Positions 53,767 to 62,638 of a stretch of 64,000 bases of DNA are shown here, in pieces. A program made the translations under genes and the position numbers. How positions within the stretch are numbered: position 1 is the stretch's first letter; each line of letters opens with the position of its first letter. The DNA is taken from the NCBI GenBank assembly GCA_964516765.1, contig CAZEWZ010000003.1, positions 1-64,000 on the forward strand, written 5' to 3'. The notes under the pieces are model-generated. The model searched no databases. It saw nothing but the letters and a program-made list of their open reading frames with translations, and was not told where the DNA came from. Origin of the DNA: CAZEWZ01 sp964516765. Lineage in GTDB: Bacteria; Bacteroidota; Bacteroidia; Flavobacteriales; UBA7430.

Positions 53767-54258
53767 ATGAGTATACTTATTTTAATTATTGCTTTTATTT
53801 TGCTCGTTGTAGGGTTTATTGGAAGTATCATTCCAGGACTTCCTGGTCCTGCCTGTTCTTATCTGGGTATTTTGATTATTCATTTTTTTACTCAGTATCA
53901 ATTTTCAACTCTCCTTCTTTTGATCATTGGCATCATCGTATTTCTCATTTTTGTTTTAGATTATTCCTTACAAGCCATAGGTGTAAAAAAGTATGGAGGC
54001 GGAAAAAAGGCAACTATAGGTACATTTGTGGGGCTATTTATAGGTTTTATTTTTCCTCCTTTTGGAATATTATTAGGCCCATTTATAGGCGCATTTCTAG
54101 GAGCCTATATGGAAGAGAGAAAAGACAAGACTAGAGCACTTAGAATTGCATTGGGCTCTTTTTTTGGTTTTATTTCTGGAACAATTCTAAAGCTTAGTTT
54201 AAGTACCGGATTATTATTTTTTTCTGCTTATCATATTATCAGAGTATTTTTTAAATGA
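53767..54258 (+). CDS. DUF456 membrane protein
   Basis: A 163-residue, glycine-rich membrane protein with about four helices. The family marks are I-P-G-L-P-G-P near residue 25, the D-Y-x-x-Q-A-I-G-V-K-K-Y-G-G-G-K-K-A-T-I-G segment, and L-L-G-P-F-I-G-A-F-L-G-A-Y. Function is unknown. It overlaps the start of mqnA by four bases (ATGA), so the two are translationally coupled. Confidence 0.93.
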   Translation: MSILILIIAFILLVVGFIGSIIPGLPGPACSYLGILIIHFFTQYQFSTLLLLIIGIIVFLIFVLDYSLQAIGVKKYGGGKKATIGTFVGLFIGFIFPPFGILLGPFIGAFLGAYMEERKDKTRALRIALGSFFGFISGTILKLSLSTGLLFFSAYHIIRVFFK

Positions 54259-55025
54259 AAGATAAATTAAATATTGTTGCTATATCCTATCTGAATACTA
54301 TCCCTTTTTTATATGGGATTAGAAAAGATAAAGATTTGATGAGTCAATTAAATTTGCGTCTTGAATATCCTTCCCTTTGTGCTGACCTTCTGAAATCAGG
54401 TCAAGCAGATGTCGGACTGATTCCTGTGGCAGAAATAGTACATTTAGATAATCCTATGATTATTGGAGATTTTTGTATCGGCGCGCAAGGTAAAGTTAAT
54501 ACAGTTATGTTATATAGCTGTTGTTCCCTGAATGAGATTAAAATTGTGGCCTTGGATTATCAATCTCGAACCTCAGTCATGTTAACCAAAATATTGTTTG
54601 ACAAATTTTGGGATAGAAAAGTTGGTTTTGAAAGCACCTCTGAAGGCTATATAGATCAAATTTCAGGCTCTGTAGCAGGGGTAGTAATTGGCGACAGGGC
54701 TTTTGATTATAAAGATAGATTTCCTTATTCCTATGATTTATCCGAAGAGTGGTACAAGTTTACCGGTCTTCCTTTTGTTTTCGCATGCTGGGTGAGCCGG
54801 ATTCCTTTAGATCCAAAATTTGAATTGCAATTTTGTAAGGCTATGTCGCTTGGTTTTTCTGAAATGGAAAAAGTCATTGAAGACCATAGTAATGCGAATA
54901 TCTCTGGACCTCATTTGAGTAGTTATCTTAATGAAGATATATCTTATAATTTTGATGTGAATAAAAGAAGGGGAATGGCATTATTTTTAAGTCATTGTCA
55001 ATATCATAATAAATCAGTCATTTAG
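54255..55025 (+). CDS. mqnA: Chorismate dehydratase MqnA (futalosine menaquinone pathway)
   Basis: First step of the futalosine route: dehydration of chorismate to 3-[(1-carboxyvinyl)oxy]benzoate. The 256-residue periplasmic-binding-protein-like fold has I-S-Y-L-N-T-I-P-F, A-D-V-G-L-I-P-V-A-E, the L-D-Y-Q-S-R-T-S segment, V-I-G-D-R-A-F and G-L-P-F-V-F-A-C-W. Its presence implies menaquinone is made by the futalosine pathway and finished by UbiE/MenG at 38.6 kb. Confidence 0.93.
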   Translation: MKDKLNIVAISYLNTIPFLYGIRKDKDLMSQLNLRLEYPSLCADLLKSGQADVGLIPVAEIVHLDNPMIIGDFCIGAQGKVNTVMLYSCCSLNEIKIVALDYQSRTSVMLTKILFDKFWDRKVGFESTSEGYIDQISGSVAGVVIGDRAFDYKDRFPYSYDLSEEWYKFTGLPFVFACWVSRIPLDPKFELQFCKAMSLGFSEMEKVIEDHSNANISGPHLSSYLNEDISYNFDVNKRRGMALFLSHCQYHNKSVI

Positions 55026-55062
55026 ATATCTTTTAACCATTCATTAGTTTGTAGTAGGTTTT

Positions 55063-56607
55063 TTATTTTGCGTAATTTACTGCCCTAGTTTCTCTTATTA
55101 CCGTGACCTTTACTTGTCCTGGGTATGTCATTTCATTTTGAATCTTTTGAGAAATTTCAAAGGACATTGCAGAGGCTTTTTCGTCAGTTATTTTCTCGCT
55201 TTCGACAATTACTCTTAATTCTCTTCCTGCCTGTATTGCATAGGATTTTAGTACTCCAGGAAGACTTAAAGCCATATTTTCTAGTTCTTTAATTCTCTGG
55301 ATATATGATTCTACAATTTCTCTTCTTGCGCCTGGTCTAGCTCCAGAAATTGAATCACATACTTGAATTATGGGTGAATATAGATTATTCATTTCAATTT
55401 CATCATGGTGAGCACCAATAGCATTGCAGATATCTGGTTTCTCGCCATATTTTTCCGCGAGTTTCATTCCAATAATAGCATGAGGTATTTCTGGTTCATC
55501 ATCTGGAACTTTTCCAATATCGTGAAGTAATCCTGCTCTTTTGGCTGCCTTTGGATTCAGTCCAAGCTCCGAAGCCATGGTTGCAGACAAATTAGCAGTT
55601 TCTCTACTATGTTGAAGGAGGTTTTGTCCGTAAGAAGAGCGGTATCTCATTCGGCCAACCATTCTTAGTAATTCTGGGTGAAGTCCATGAATTCCTAAAT
55701 CAATACACGTTCGCTTTCCTGTTTCTATAATTTCATTTTCTAATTGTTTTTTTGTTTTTGCGACTACTTCTTCAATTCTTGCCGGGTGAATCCGTCCATC
55801 TGTAACAAGTTTGTGAAGAGCTAAGCGAGCAATTTCTCTACGAATTGGATCAAAGCATGACAGTATAATTGCTTCTGGGGTGTCATCGACAACAATTTCT
55901 ACTCCAGTGGCTGATTCAAGTGCACGAATATTTCTTCCTTCACGGCCAATAATTCTTCCCTTAATATCATCACTTTCAATATTGAAGACTGATACAGCAT
56001 TTTCGACTGTATGTTCTGTTGCGACTCTTTGTATGGTTTGAATAACTATTTTTTTAGCCTCATTGTTTGCGGTAAGTTTTGCCTCTTCAATAGTATGTTG
56101 AATTAGAGACATTGCATCTGTTTTTGCTTCTGCCTTCAGTGCATCAATCAGTTGATCTTTTGCATCTTTAGCGCTCATTCCAGAGATGATTTCCAGTGCG
56201 TTGACTTGTCTTAAATGAGATTTTTCCAGATCAATTTTCTTACGTTCAATTGCTTCTAATTGAATAACAATATTTTCTCTCAGAACATCAAGATCTTTTG
56301 ACTTACTTTTCGATTCTTCCAGTCTTTGATTCAGTTTGATATCAATATCTTTGGCTTTAGTCTCTAACTCTGAAACAACTCTATTCCTTGACATAATTAC
56401 TTTTTCATGTTCACTTTTTAGTTCAATGAATTTCTCTTTTGCTTGAAGAATTTTTTCTTTTTTGAGCCTATCAGACTCTTTAAGCGCATCATTAATTAAT
56501 GATTTAGATTTTGCTTCTATTGATTTTCTCAATAGAGTAGAGGAGATAATGTAACCCAAAAATAGAGAACAAAAACCTACAATTATTAATGTTATTTCAG
56601 TACTCAT
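55063..56607 (-). CDS. rny: Ribonuclease Y
   Basis: Membrane-anchored endoribonuclease that starts mRNA decay. The 514-residue protein has one N-terminal helix, a long coiled coil (residues about 25-200), a KH domain (G-R-I-I-G-R-E-G-R-N-I-R-A-L-E) and an HD domain with the metal motif L-L-H-D-I-G-K-V and later G-A-H-H-D-E-I. Length and order match the family. It is preceded on the same strand by an RNA candidate and zapA. Confidence 0.98.
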   Translation of the reverse strand: MSTEITLIIVGFCSLFLGYIISSTLLRKSIEAKSKSLINDALKESDRLKKEKILQAKEKFIELKSEHEKVIMSRNRVVSELETKAKDIDIKLNQRLEESKSKSKDLDVLRENIVIQLEAIERKKIDLEKSHLRQVNALEIISGMSAKDAKDQLIDALKAEAKTDAMSLIQHTIEEAKLTANNEAKKIVIQTIQRVATEHTVENAVSVFNIESDDIKGRIIGREGRNIRALESATGVEIVVDDTPEAIILSCFDPIRREIARLALHKLVTDGRIHPARIEEVVAKTKKQLENEIIETGKRTCIDLGIHGLHPELLRMVGRMRYRSSYGQNLLQHSRETANLSATMASELGLNPKAAKRAGLLHDIGKVPDDEPEIPHAIIGMKLAEKYGEKPDICNAIGAHHDEIEMNNLYSPIIQVCDSISGARPGARREIVESYIQRIKELENMALSLPGVLKSYAIQAGRELRVIVESEKITDEKASAMSFEISQKIQNEMTYPGQVKVTVIRETRAVNYAK

Positions 56608-56621
56608 AATAAGTTAATTTT

Positions 56622-56740
56622 TTGAAAAAGAAGCCCGTATTAATTCTGTTAATTAAACTCCTAGAGTTCACTGATGAACCGACCATCTATCATCAAACTT
56701 CCACTGACACCCGAAGGATCCCGAAGGCTGAGGCTTGTTT
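56622..56740 (-). ncRNA. Candidate structured RNA between zapA and rny (6S-like)
   Basis: The zapA-rny gap of 210 bases is less AT-rich than other gaps here. On the minus strand AAGCC (about 56736) pairs with GGCTT (about 56632) as a closing stem around roughly 100 bases. Inside are hairpins GTTCA/TGAAC, AACTC/GAGTT and TTAATT/AATTAA and two CCTTCGGG repeats. The closing stem is followed by CTTTTTC, like a terminator. A TATAATTG box lies about 25 bases upstream. In proteobacteria 6S RNA (ssrS) neighbours zapA, and I recall 6S near zapA in Bacteroidota too, so 6S is my first guess. An untranslated leader of rny is the alternative. Confidence 0.5.
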
Positions 56741-56817
56741 TTAAAAAGACGAATCTAATCCAATTATAATAACGTTGAGTTTAACAACTTATTGAATCAA
56801 TACAGGCAACTAATCAT

Positions 56818-57123
56818 TTATTTTTTGTTTAAAGAACTTTCAATTAAATCTGTTATTTCAGAATACACGGAATCTACTACTGAATAAATTTCGGAAGAAT
56901 TAATTAAATTCTCGCCCTTTGTGTTTTCAACTTTCGACGACAATTGTAATGCGCACATCGCCAGTAAATCTTGTTTGTCATTGACAGCGTAGTTGGATTC
57001 AAATTGCTTAATAATTTTTTCAATCTCCACGGTTGCTCGTCTAATTCCTTCTTCCTCACTACGATTAATACTAAGTGGATAAATTCTTCCAGCAATAGAT
57101 ACTTTAATTCTAAGCTTATCCAT
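56818..57123 (-). CDS. zapA: Cell division protein ZapA
   Basis: Binds and bundles FtsZ at the division site. The 101 residues show the N-terminal I-K-V-S-I-A-G-R-I-Y-P-L and E-E-E-G-I-R-R-A, then D-L-L-A-M-C-A-L-Q-L-S, and a helical coiled-coil C-terminus. It starts nine bases after the upstream coiled-coil gene ends, so they form a unit. Confidence 0.94.
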   Translation of the reverse strand: MDKLRIKVSIAGRIYPLSINRSEEEGIRRATVEIEKIIKQFESNYAVNDKQDLLAMCALQLSSKVENTKGENLINSSEIYSVVDSVYSEITDLIESSLNKK

Positions 57124-57132
57124 AATTACTTA

Positions 57133-57423
57133 TCATTGATTTAGATGAGAGATACATTTATCAATTCCCCTGACAAGTTCATTGATTTTATGCCTACCTT
57201 CATTTCTATCTAAGCCTAATTCAGTCAATGATTTTGCATTAATAATTAATTCTTTTTCAGCTTTAAGGTCTAAGATATTATTTTTTCTTAGAGACAACTT
57301 TTCTTCTAGCAAATAGTTTTCATTTTCTAAAAAAATATTTCTGAGTTTTAATTTGTTATACTCTGAACACAATTTTCGCGTTTTTAAACGAATTTTGTCA
57401 ATTTTATCAACTAAATTATTCAT
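57133..57423 (-). CDS. Small coiled-coil protein upstream of zapA
   Basis: A 96-residue protein made of a long charged coiled coil (residues about 8-65), then R-H-K-I-N-E-L-V-R-G-I-D-K-C-I near the C-terminus. I recall this C-terminal block from Bacteroidota genes in the same place before zapA. Size and shape recall ZapB, but homology is not shown. A cell-division role is inferred from context only. Confidence 0.8.
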   Translation of the reverse strand: MNNLVDKIDKIRLKTRKLCSEYNKLKLRNIFLENENYLLEEKLSLRKNNILDLKAEKELIINAKSLTELGLDRNEGRHKINELVRGIDKCISHLNQ

Positions 57424-57444
57424 TTCTTTTAATTATATTATTAA

Positions 57445-57452
57445 CAAATATA
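57445..57452 (-). promoter_or_regulatory. Putative promoter -7 box for the zapA unit
   Basis: The minus strand reads TATATTTG (TAnnTTTG). The leader to ATG 57423 would be about 15 bases. A 19-base palindrome lies just upstream. Confidence 0.5.
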
Positions 57453-57454
57453 TG

Positions 57455-57473
57455 GAATAATGATTCATTATTC
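57455..57473. promoter_or_regulatory. 19-base palindrome, candidate operator
   Basis: GAATAATGA and TCATTATTC form a perfect 9-bp inverted repeat around one T. On the minus strand it occupies the spacer just upstream of the -7 box of the coiled-coil/zapA unit, a usual place for a repressor site. No regulator is known. Confidence 0.4.
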
Positions 57474-57543
57474 GAGTTTAAATAAACTAAAAAAACTCTT
57501 TCACCGTTCATAAAAAAAAGTTTTATTAGACCAGGTAATAATA

Positions 57544-57551
57544 TAAATTTG
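57544..57551 (+). promoter_or_regulatory. Putative promoter -7 box for the M23 peptidase
   Basis: TAAATTTG matches TAnnTTTG, with TTTT 19 bases upstream in the -33 place. Transcription would start about 18 bases before ATG 57576. That argues against the in-frame TTG start at 57549, which lies inside the box. Confidence 0.5.
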
Positions 57552-57575
57552 CATTTCAATTTTTATTTCAATTTA

Positions 57576-59288
57576 ATGATCAATTTCAGTAAAAGTATTT
57601 GTTTGTTCCTTTTTTATTTTTTAATTAATACATTAATTGCACAACCCGAATTAATTAAAAATAAGTTTAGATCTCCTTTGCAAATACCTCTGGTGTTAGC
57701 AGGGACTTTTGGCGAACTTCGATCTAATCATTTTCATTCAGGGATTGATATTAAAACAAAAGGTGTAGAAGGATATCCAATTATAGCAATTGATGATGGA
57801 TATATCTCAAGAGTCAAGGTAAAGCCAGGAGGGTATGGCAAGGCATTATATCTTACTCATTCAAATGGGTTTGTTTCTGTGTATGCACATTTAAGAAATT
57901 TTCACGATTCTATAGATGATTATCTTTTGAATAAGCAATATGAGAATAGAAGCTATTCTATGGATTTGTTTCCTTTGAGAGATGATTTCTTATTTAATCA
58001 AGGTGACACGATTGCTTGGAGCGGTAATAGTGGGAGTTCTTCTGGACCTCACCTTCATTTTGAAATAAGAGACACTAAGACTCAAGAGATTATTAACCCG
58101 TTATTATTCGGGTTTAATACAAAAGATACTTCACCTCCTGTGATAAAAAATTTGTTTGTTTATCCTCTTGATAGTACTTCCAATATTAATGGTAAGAACG
58201 ATACATTAATGATTCCAATTCAATCCACTGATGACAATTCTTATTTCTTAGTTGACCAAAGTATTATAGTTGACGGCCCCATAGGTTTTGCTATAGAGGT
58301 CTATGATTGTTTTGACAATGCGCCTAATAAAAATGGAGTTTACAGCCTTGAATTATTTATTGATTCGGGCTTAATTTATAAGCACGATATGGATCGTTTT
58401 TCATTTTCGGAAACTCGTTATATTAATTCTCTAATGGATTATCATGCTAATAAATTATTTGGATTTAGGCCTCAAAAATCTTTTCTAGACTCAAATAATA
58501 AGCTTAGCATTTATAAATTCATGAAAGACAGAGGGCATCTTTTTTTTGATGTGAATGCCTCTCATCATGCAATTTATCAAGTAAGAGATTTGGCCGGAAA
58601 TAGTTCTATGCTCGAATTCAATTTTACTTCCGATACTAGTTTGCAACAAGTATATAAATCGAAACATGGTACTTTTTTTTCTTTCGGTAAAGAAAATTCA
58701 TTTCAAAAGAACGATTTTCAGCTTCGTATCCCTAAATACAGTCTATACAATGATTTGTATTTTTCCTATTCTATTGAGCCCTCTTCAGACGAATTCATTT
58801 GTGATATTCACAAGATTCACAATGAAGACACTCCTTTACATTTATCTTATTCAATTTCTTTAGATGTCCCTATTACTGATGAAGAATTGAGAGATAAGGC
58901 AGTTATCTGTCGTTTGGAAAATAAAGAGAATTTATCATGCTTGTCTTCGCAATGGAAAGGTGGGTTTTTGACTGCAAATAGCAATAGCTTTGGTCATTAT
59001 GCCGCTTTGATTGATACAATTCCTCCAGTTATCAAGAAAAAGTCTTTTTCTAGTGACTTGACTACTGCTTCTCTGATGAGTTTTGAGGTAGAAGATGAAT
59101 TAAGCGGATTGGCATCTTATAATGCATTTGTCGATGGAACATGGGTTCTATTTGAATATGATCAGAAAAATAAAATTATTACACATTATTTTGATGGATA
59201 TATTTCATCTGGATATCACAATCTTGAAATTATTGTGAAGGATTATGTAAATAATGAAAAACGTCTTAAACTTCAATTTGTCCGTTAA
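57576..59288 (+). CDS. Secreted M23 family metallopeptidase
   Basis: Zinc endopeptidase of the lysostaphin type, probably acting on peptidoglycan cross-links. ATG 57576 gives 570 residues with a signal peptide ending in L-I-A-Q. The M23 domain lies at residues about 30-180. Zinc ligands are in H-S-G-I-D (His and Asp) and the H-L-H-F-E motif, with Y-A-H-L between them. The remaining ~390 residues are beta-rich and unassigned. The divergent zapA unit raises a link with division, which is speculative. Confidence 0.9.
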   Translation: MINFSKSICLFLFYFLINTLIAQPELIKNKFRSPLQIPLVLAGTFGELRSNHFHSGIDIKTKGVEGYPIIAIDDGYISRVKVKPGGYGKALYLTHSNGFVSVYAHLRNFHDSIDDYLLNKQYENRSYSMDLFPLRDDFLFNQGDTIAWSGNSGSSSGPHLHFEIRDTKTQEIINPLLFGFNTKDTSPPVIKNLFVYPLDSTSNINGKNDTLMIPIQSTDDNSYFLVDQSIIVDGPIGFAIEVYDCFDNAPNKNGVYSLELFIDSGLIYKHDMDRFSFSETRYINSLMDYHANKLFGFRPQKSFLDSNNKLSIYKFMKDRGHLFFDVNASHHAIYQVRDLAGNSSMLEFNFTSDTSLQQVYKSKHGTFFSFGKENSFQKNDFQLRIPKYSLYNDLYFSYSIEPSSDEFICDIHKIHNEDTPLHLSYSISLDVPITDEELRDKAVICRLENKENLSCLSSQWKGGFLTANSNSFGHYAALIDTIPPVIKKKSFSSDLTTASLMSFEVEDELSGLASYNAFVDGTWVLFEYDQKNKIITHYFDGYISSGYHNLEIIVKDYVNNEKRLKLQFVR

Positions 59289-59310
59289 AAATATATCTAT
59301 ATTCGCATCC

Positions 59311-61716
59311 ATGGCCATTGATAAAAATATTTGTTTCTTTTTTTTAGCTTGTTTTTTTCTTCAGCTTTTGGTTGCGCAAGAGAATATAATCTTTGGAGTT
59401 TTAAAAGATTCGAAAGGGTTGCCCATTGAGGGATTGACTATAGAATATAAGAATTTTGGAGCGATTAGTGATTTTGAAGGAAATTACCGAATATCATTTC
59501 CTCATAAAAAACAAGTTTCTGTTGTTTTTTCTCACCTAGGATTCATAAATCAAATTCATAATTTGAGAATTAAGCAAGACGATTCCCTTGAATTTAATTT
59601 AATTTTTGAACCCCAAGTAAATACTATATCTGAAGTCGAAGTGATTGATGAGGCCTTAAGAAACCAAAATATATCAACGATTGACGCAAAAAATTTAAAT
59701 TTTGTCACAGGACCAACAGGAGGAGTAGAGAGCTTGATTAGTACCATGGCCGGAGTAAGTACAAAAAATGAAATGAGTTCTCAATATTCAGTCCGTGGTG
59801 GAAATTTTGATGAAAATTTAGTCTATGTAAATGGCTTTGAAATTTATAGGCCTTTCCTGGTTCGGAGTGGAGAACAAGAGGGATTAAGTTTCATTAATTC
59901 AGATATGGTTCAAGATATTTCTTTTTCTGCCGGTGGTTTTGGTTCTCGTTATGGGGACAAGTTGTCTTCAGTACTAGATATTCAATATAAGGATCCAAAA
60001 TCATGGAAAAACCATTTGACACTAAGTTTTCTGGGATTTAGTGCCACTATTGAAGGAATTAGCACTTCTAGACGTTGGTCTCATGTGACGAGCTTTAGGC
60101 AGAAAACAAATCAATTTTTATTAAACAGTTTAGATACAGAGTCAAGCTATCGGCCAAATTTTAATGATTTTCAAACATTGAACACTCTTCATATTAATTC
60201 TCAAATTACTTTGAGTCTTCTTGGTCATATATCATCCAACACCTATCAGTCCATTCCTCAATCTAGACAAAGTGATTTTGGAACCATTGACCAACCTCTG
60301 AGATTAAATATTTATTTTGATGGCCAAGAGGAAGATTCTTACAAAAGTGGAATGGGAGCTGCTCGTATTGATTATCAAATTCACGACAGTCTTAAAATGA
60401 GTTTGGCAACCTCTCTTTTTCAAACACGCGAAGAGGAATATTTTGATGTTGAAGCTCAATATTGGTTGGGTCAATTGGACAACAGTTTAAGCTCAGATAA
60501 TTTTGGTGAGGTAGTTGCTAACCGAGGGGTTGGAGGCTTTTTTAGACATGCAAGGAATGACCTTTTTGCCCAAGTGTTTAATATCCAATATCGATCCAAA
60601 TGGGCACATAATTATTCTTCCACAGAATGGGGTGCTAAATATCAAAGTGAAAATATAAATGATAGACTAAATGAGTGGCAGTTGATTGATTCCTCAGGAT
60701 TCTCAATGCCTCAAGGATTAGATACAATTCTTGAAATTTTTGAATATGTAGAAGCAAACAATCGTTTAACATCTCATCGTTTAACATCTTATATACAACA
60801 GAATGGGGAAATAAACTTTGCGCAAACTAAATTCAATTTTAATATCGGTTTAAGAAGTCATTACTGGTCCATGAATAAGGAGTATTTTTTGTCGCCACGA
60901 GCGGGAATAAGTTTTCTCCCTGACTGGGAAAAAGATGTGCTTATCAAGTTTTCAGTCGGCTCTTACAATCAATCTCCATTTTATAGAGAACTTAGAGACA
61001 AAAAAGGGAACCTATTTACCCAAATTAAATCTCAAAAGTCGATTCATTTTGTTGTGGCAGCAGATTATAATTTTTCTTCTTGGGGACGCCCTTTTAAATT
61101 TGTAACAACTCTTTATTATAAATCTTTAAAAGATATAATTCCCTATGAGATTGATAATTTACGAATTCGATATTTGCCTGAAAAAAGTGCTCAGGGTTAC
61201 ACCACAGGTATAGATCTTCGAGTTAATGGAGAGTTCGTTCCTGGTGTCGAGTCTTGGGCTAGTTTTTCTTTAATGAAAAGTGAAGAAGATATCGTCGGTG
61301 ATGGATATGGTTTTATTCCAAGACCCACCGACCAAAGATTAAGCTTTTCTCTATTTTTTCAGGATTATTTACCTAAAAGTCCCTCTTATAAAACGAATCT
61401 TAGGCTTCATTACAGCTCTGGGCTACCTGTAGGAGCAATCAATTCAGAACGGTATGAGCAAACAATAAGAATTCCTGCATACAGGAGAGTTGATATCGGT
61501 TTTACTAAGATTATTAAGCAGGGGAATCAAGGATCTAAATGGAAGTATTTTGAGAATTTCGATTCTGTCTGGTTGAGTGCTGAAGTATTCAATTTATTAG
61601 GTATTCGAAACACAGTTTCTTACTTATGGGTAACCGATGTTGTTCAAAACCAGTATGCGGTTCCCAATTACTTGACTTCCCGTTTGCTTAATTTTAAACT
61701 CCAGATGAAATTCTAA
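59311..61716 (+). CDS. TonB-dependent outer-membrane receptor with N-terminal carboxypeptidase-like domain
   Basis: ATG 59311 gives 801 residues with a signal peptide ending in L-L-V-A-Q. A carboxypeptidase-regulatory-like domain (residues about 25-105: G-V-L-K-D-S-K-G, then D-F-E-G-N-Y-R-I) precedes the plug (S-V-R-G-G-N-F-D-E-N-L-V-Y-V-N-G, S-F-S-A-G-G-F-G-S-R-Y-G-D-K) and the beta-barrel, which ends in K-L-Q-M-K-F. No SusD-like partner follows, so it is not a polysaccharide locus. Ligand unknown. It starts 22 bases after the peptidase stop and is likely co-transcribed. Confidence 0.93.
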   Translation: MAIDKNICFFFLACFFLQLLVAQENIIFGVLKDSKGLPIEGLTIEYKNFGAISDFEGNYRISFPHKKQVSVVFSHLGFINQIHNLRIKQDDSLEFNLIFEPQVNTISEVEVIDEALRNQNISTIDAKNLNFVTGPTGGVESLISTMAGVSTKNEMSSQYSVRGGNFDENLVYVNGFEIYRPFLVRSGEQEGLSFINSDMVQDISFSAGGFGSRYGDKLSSVLDIQYKDPKSWKNHLTLSFLGFSATIEGISTSRRWSHVTSFRQKTNQFLLNSLDTESSYRPNFNDFQTLNTLHINSQITLSLLGHISSNTYQSIPQSRQSDFGTIDQPLRLNIYFDGQEEDSYKSGMGAARIDYQIHDSLKMSLATSLFQTREEEYFDVEAQYWLGQLDNSLSSDNFGEVVANRGVGGFFRHARNDLFAQVFNIQYRSKWAHNYSSTEWGAKYQSENINDRLNEWQLIDSSGFSMPQGLDTILEIFEYVEANNRLTSHRLTSYIQQNGEINFAQTKFNFNIGLRSHYWSMNKEYFLSPRAGISFLPDWEKDVLIKFSVGSYNQSPFYRELRDKKGNLFTQIKSQKSIHFVVAADYNFSSWGRPFKFVTTLYYKSLKDIIPYEIDNLRIRYLPEKSAQGYTTGIDLRVNGEFVPGVESWASFSLMKSEEDIVGDGYGFIPRPTDQRLSFSLFFQDYLPKSPSYKTNLRLHYSSGLPVGAINSERYEQTIRIPAYRRVDIGFTKIIKQGNQGSKWKYFENFDSVWLSAEVFNLLGIRNTVSYLWVTDVVQNQYAVPNYLTSRLLNFKLQMKF

Positions 61717-61731
61717 AGCCTTAGTATCTGT

Positions 61732-62568
61732 TTATAAATCAAGTCTCATATCCATCTTTGGGGTGGTTTGTGAACTGTCTGCAGTAAATGTTAGAACATA
61801 TGCCTGATGTTTTCTCATATTTAGGACTTTTCCTTCTTCAAATATTAAGTACTGTCCTTTAATTCCTAACAAACACCCCTCAATTATGGGAGATTTGTCA
61901 AAGCTCATGCTTTTGACTTTTTTTGGATATTCATCCACTGGATAATCTAGATATAGAATGTCCTCTTTTTCGAGAAGATAGTTGTGGTATTTTTTGGGAA
62001 TTAATTGAATGAGTTCTGCTCGCTTTTTAAACAAATTTTCATGAGTGATTTCATTTTTCAACATTCTTTGCCAGGCGGTTCGGTCTGACACATATTTCTT
62101 TAGAAAAACCTCAATCATTCCAGAGAGATACCTGTTGGGTGTTTTTGCAATGGGTACAGCATAACTTGCTCCTTGATCAATCCATCTTGTTGGAACTTGG
62201 GTATCTCTAGTGATACCAACTTTAATTCCGCTAGAAACAGCCAAATATACAAAGTGATCTTTTAGATGATGTTTTTTTTCCCATTCTAAATCACGACCTT
62301 CCCCCAGATGAGCGCGACATAATTCGGGTTTAATAATACATTCTGAAGCCATAGGGCTTCTCTGAAAGCAGGGATAACAGAATCCTTGATTAAATGATTT
62401 TTTTGTTCGTTTCTCGCAGTCGAGACAGATAATTTCACCCTCAAAACTAAATTTAATATGCTTTCCAATCCAAGTGTTCAAATGAAGTATTTCCTTTCCA
62501 ATGGGTAAATAGTACTGAATGGGATTATTTATTGCGGTTTTCATCTTAAGAATTCGTCCTTTCATCAT
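61732..62568 (-). CDS. DUF2797 protein
   Basis: A 278-residue protein of unknown function. The N-terminal half has zinc-like cysteine groups (C-L-D-C-E-K, C-Y-P-C-F-Q, then C-I-I-K-P-E-L-C). A following segment, V-Y-L-A-V-S-S-G-I-K-V-G-I-T-R then P-T-R-W-I-D-Q-G-A, resembles the core of a GIY-YIG nuclease domain. It is convergent with the TonB receptor and divergent from a GH3 gene. The family call is good; any nuclease activity is a guess. Confidence 0.88.
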   Translation of the reverse strand: MMKGRILKMKTAINNPIQYYLPIGKEILHLNTWIGKHIKFSFEGEIICLDCEKRTKKSFNQGFCYPCFQRSPMASECIIKPELCRAHLGEGRDLEWEKKHHLKDHFVYLAVSSGIKVGITRDTQVPTRWIDQGASYAVPIAKTPNRYLSGMIEVFLKKYVSDRTAWQRMLKNEITHENLFKKRAELIQLIPKKYHNYLLEKEDILYLDYPVDEYPKKVKSMSFDKSPIIEGCLLGIKGQYLIFEEGKVLNMRKHQAYVLTFTADSSQTTPKMDMRLDL

Positions 62569-62638
62569 TATATCAATTGGATTTTTTTGTAGTTTCGATT
62601 AGCGATGAAATATACATAAATTATAAGTTTTGGATTGA

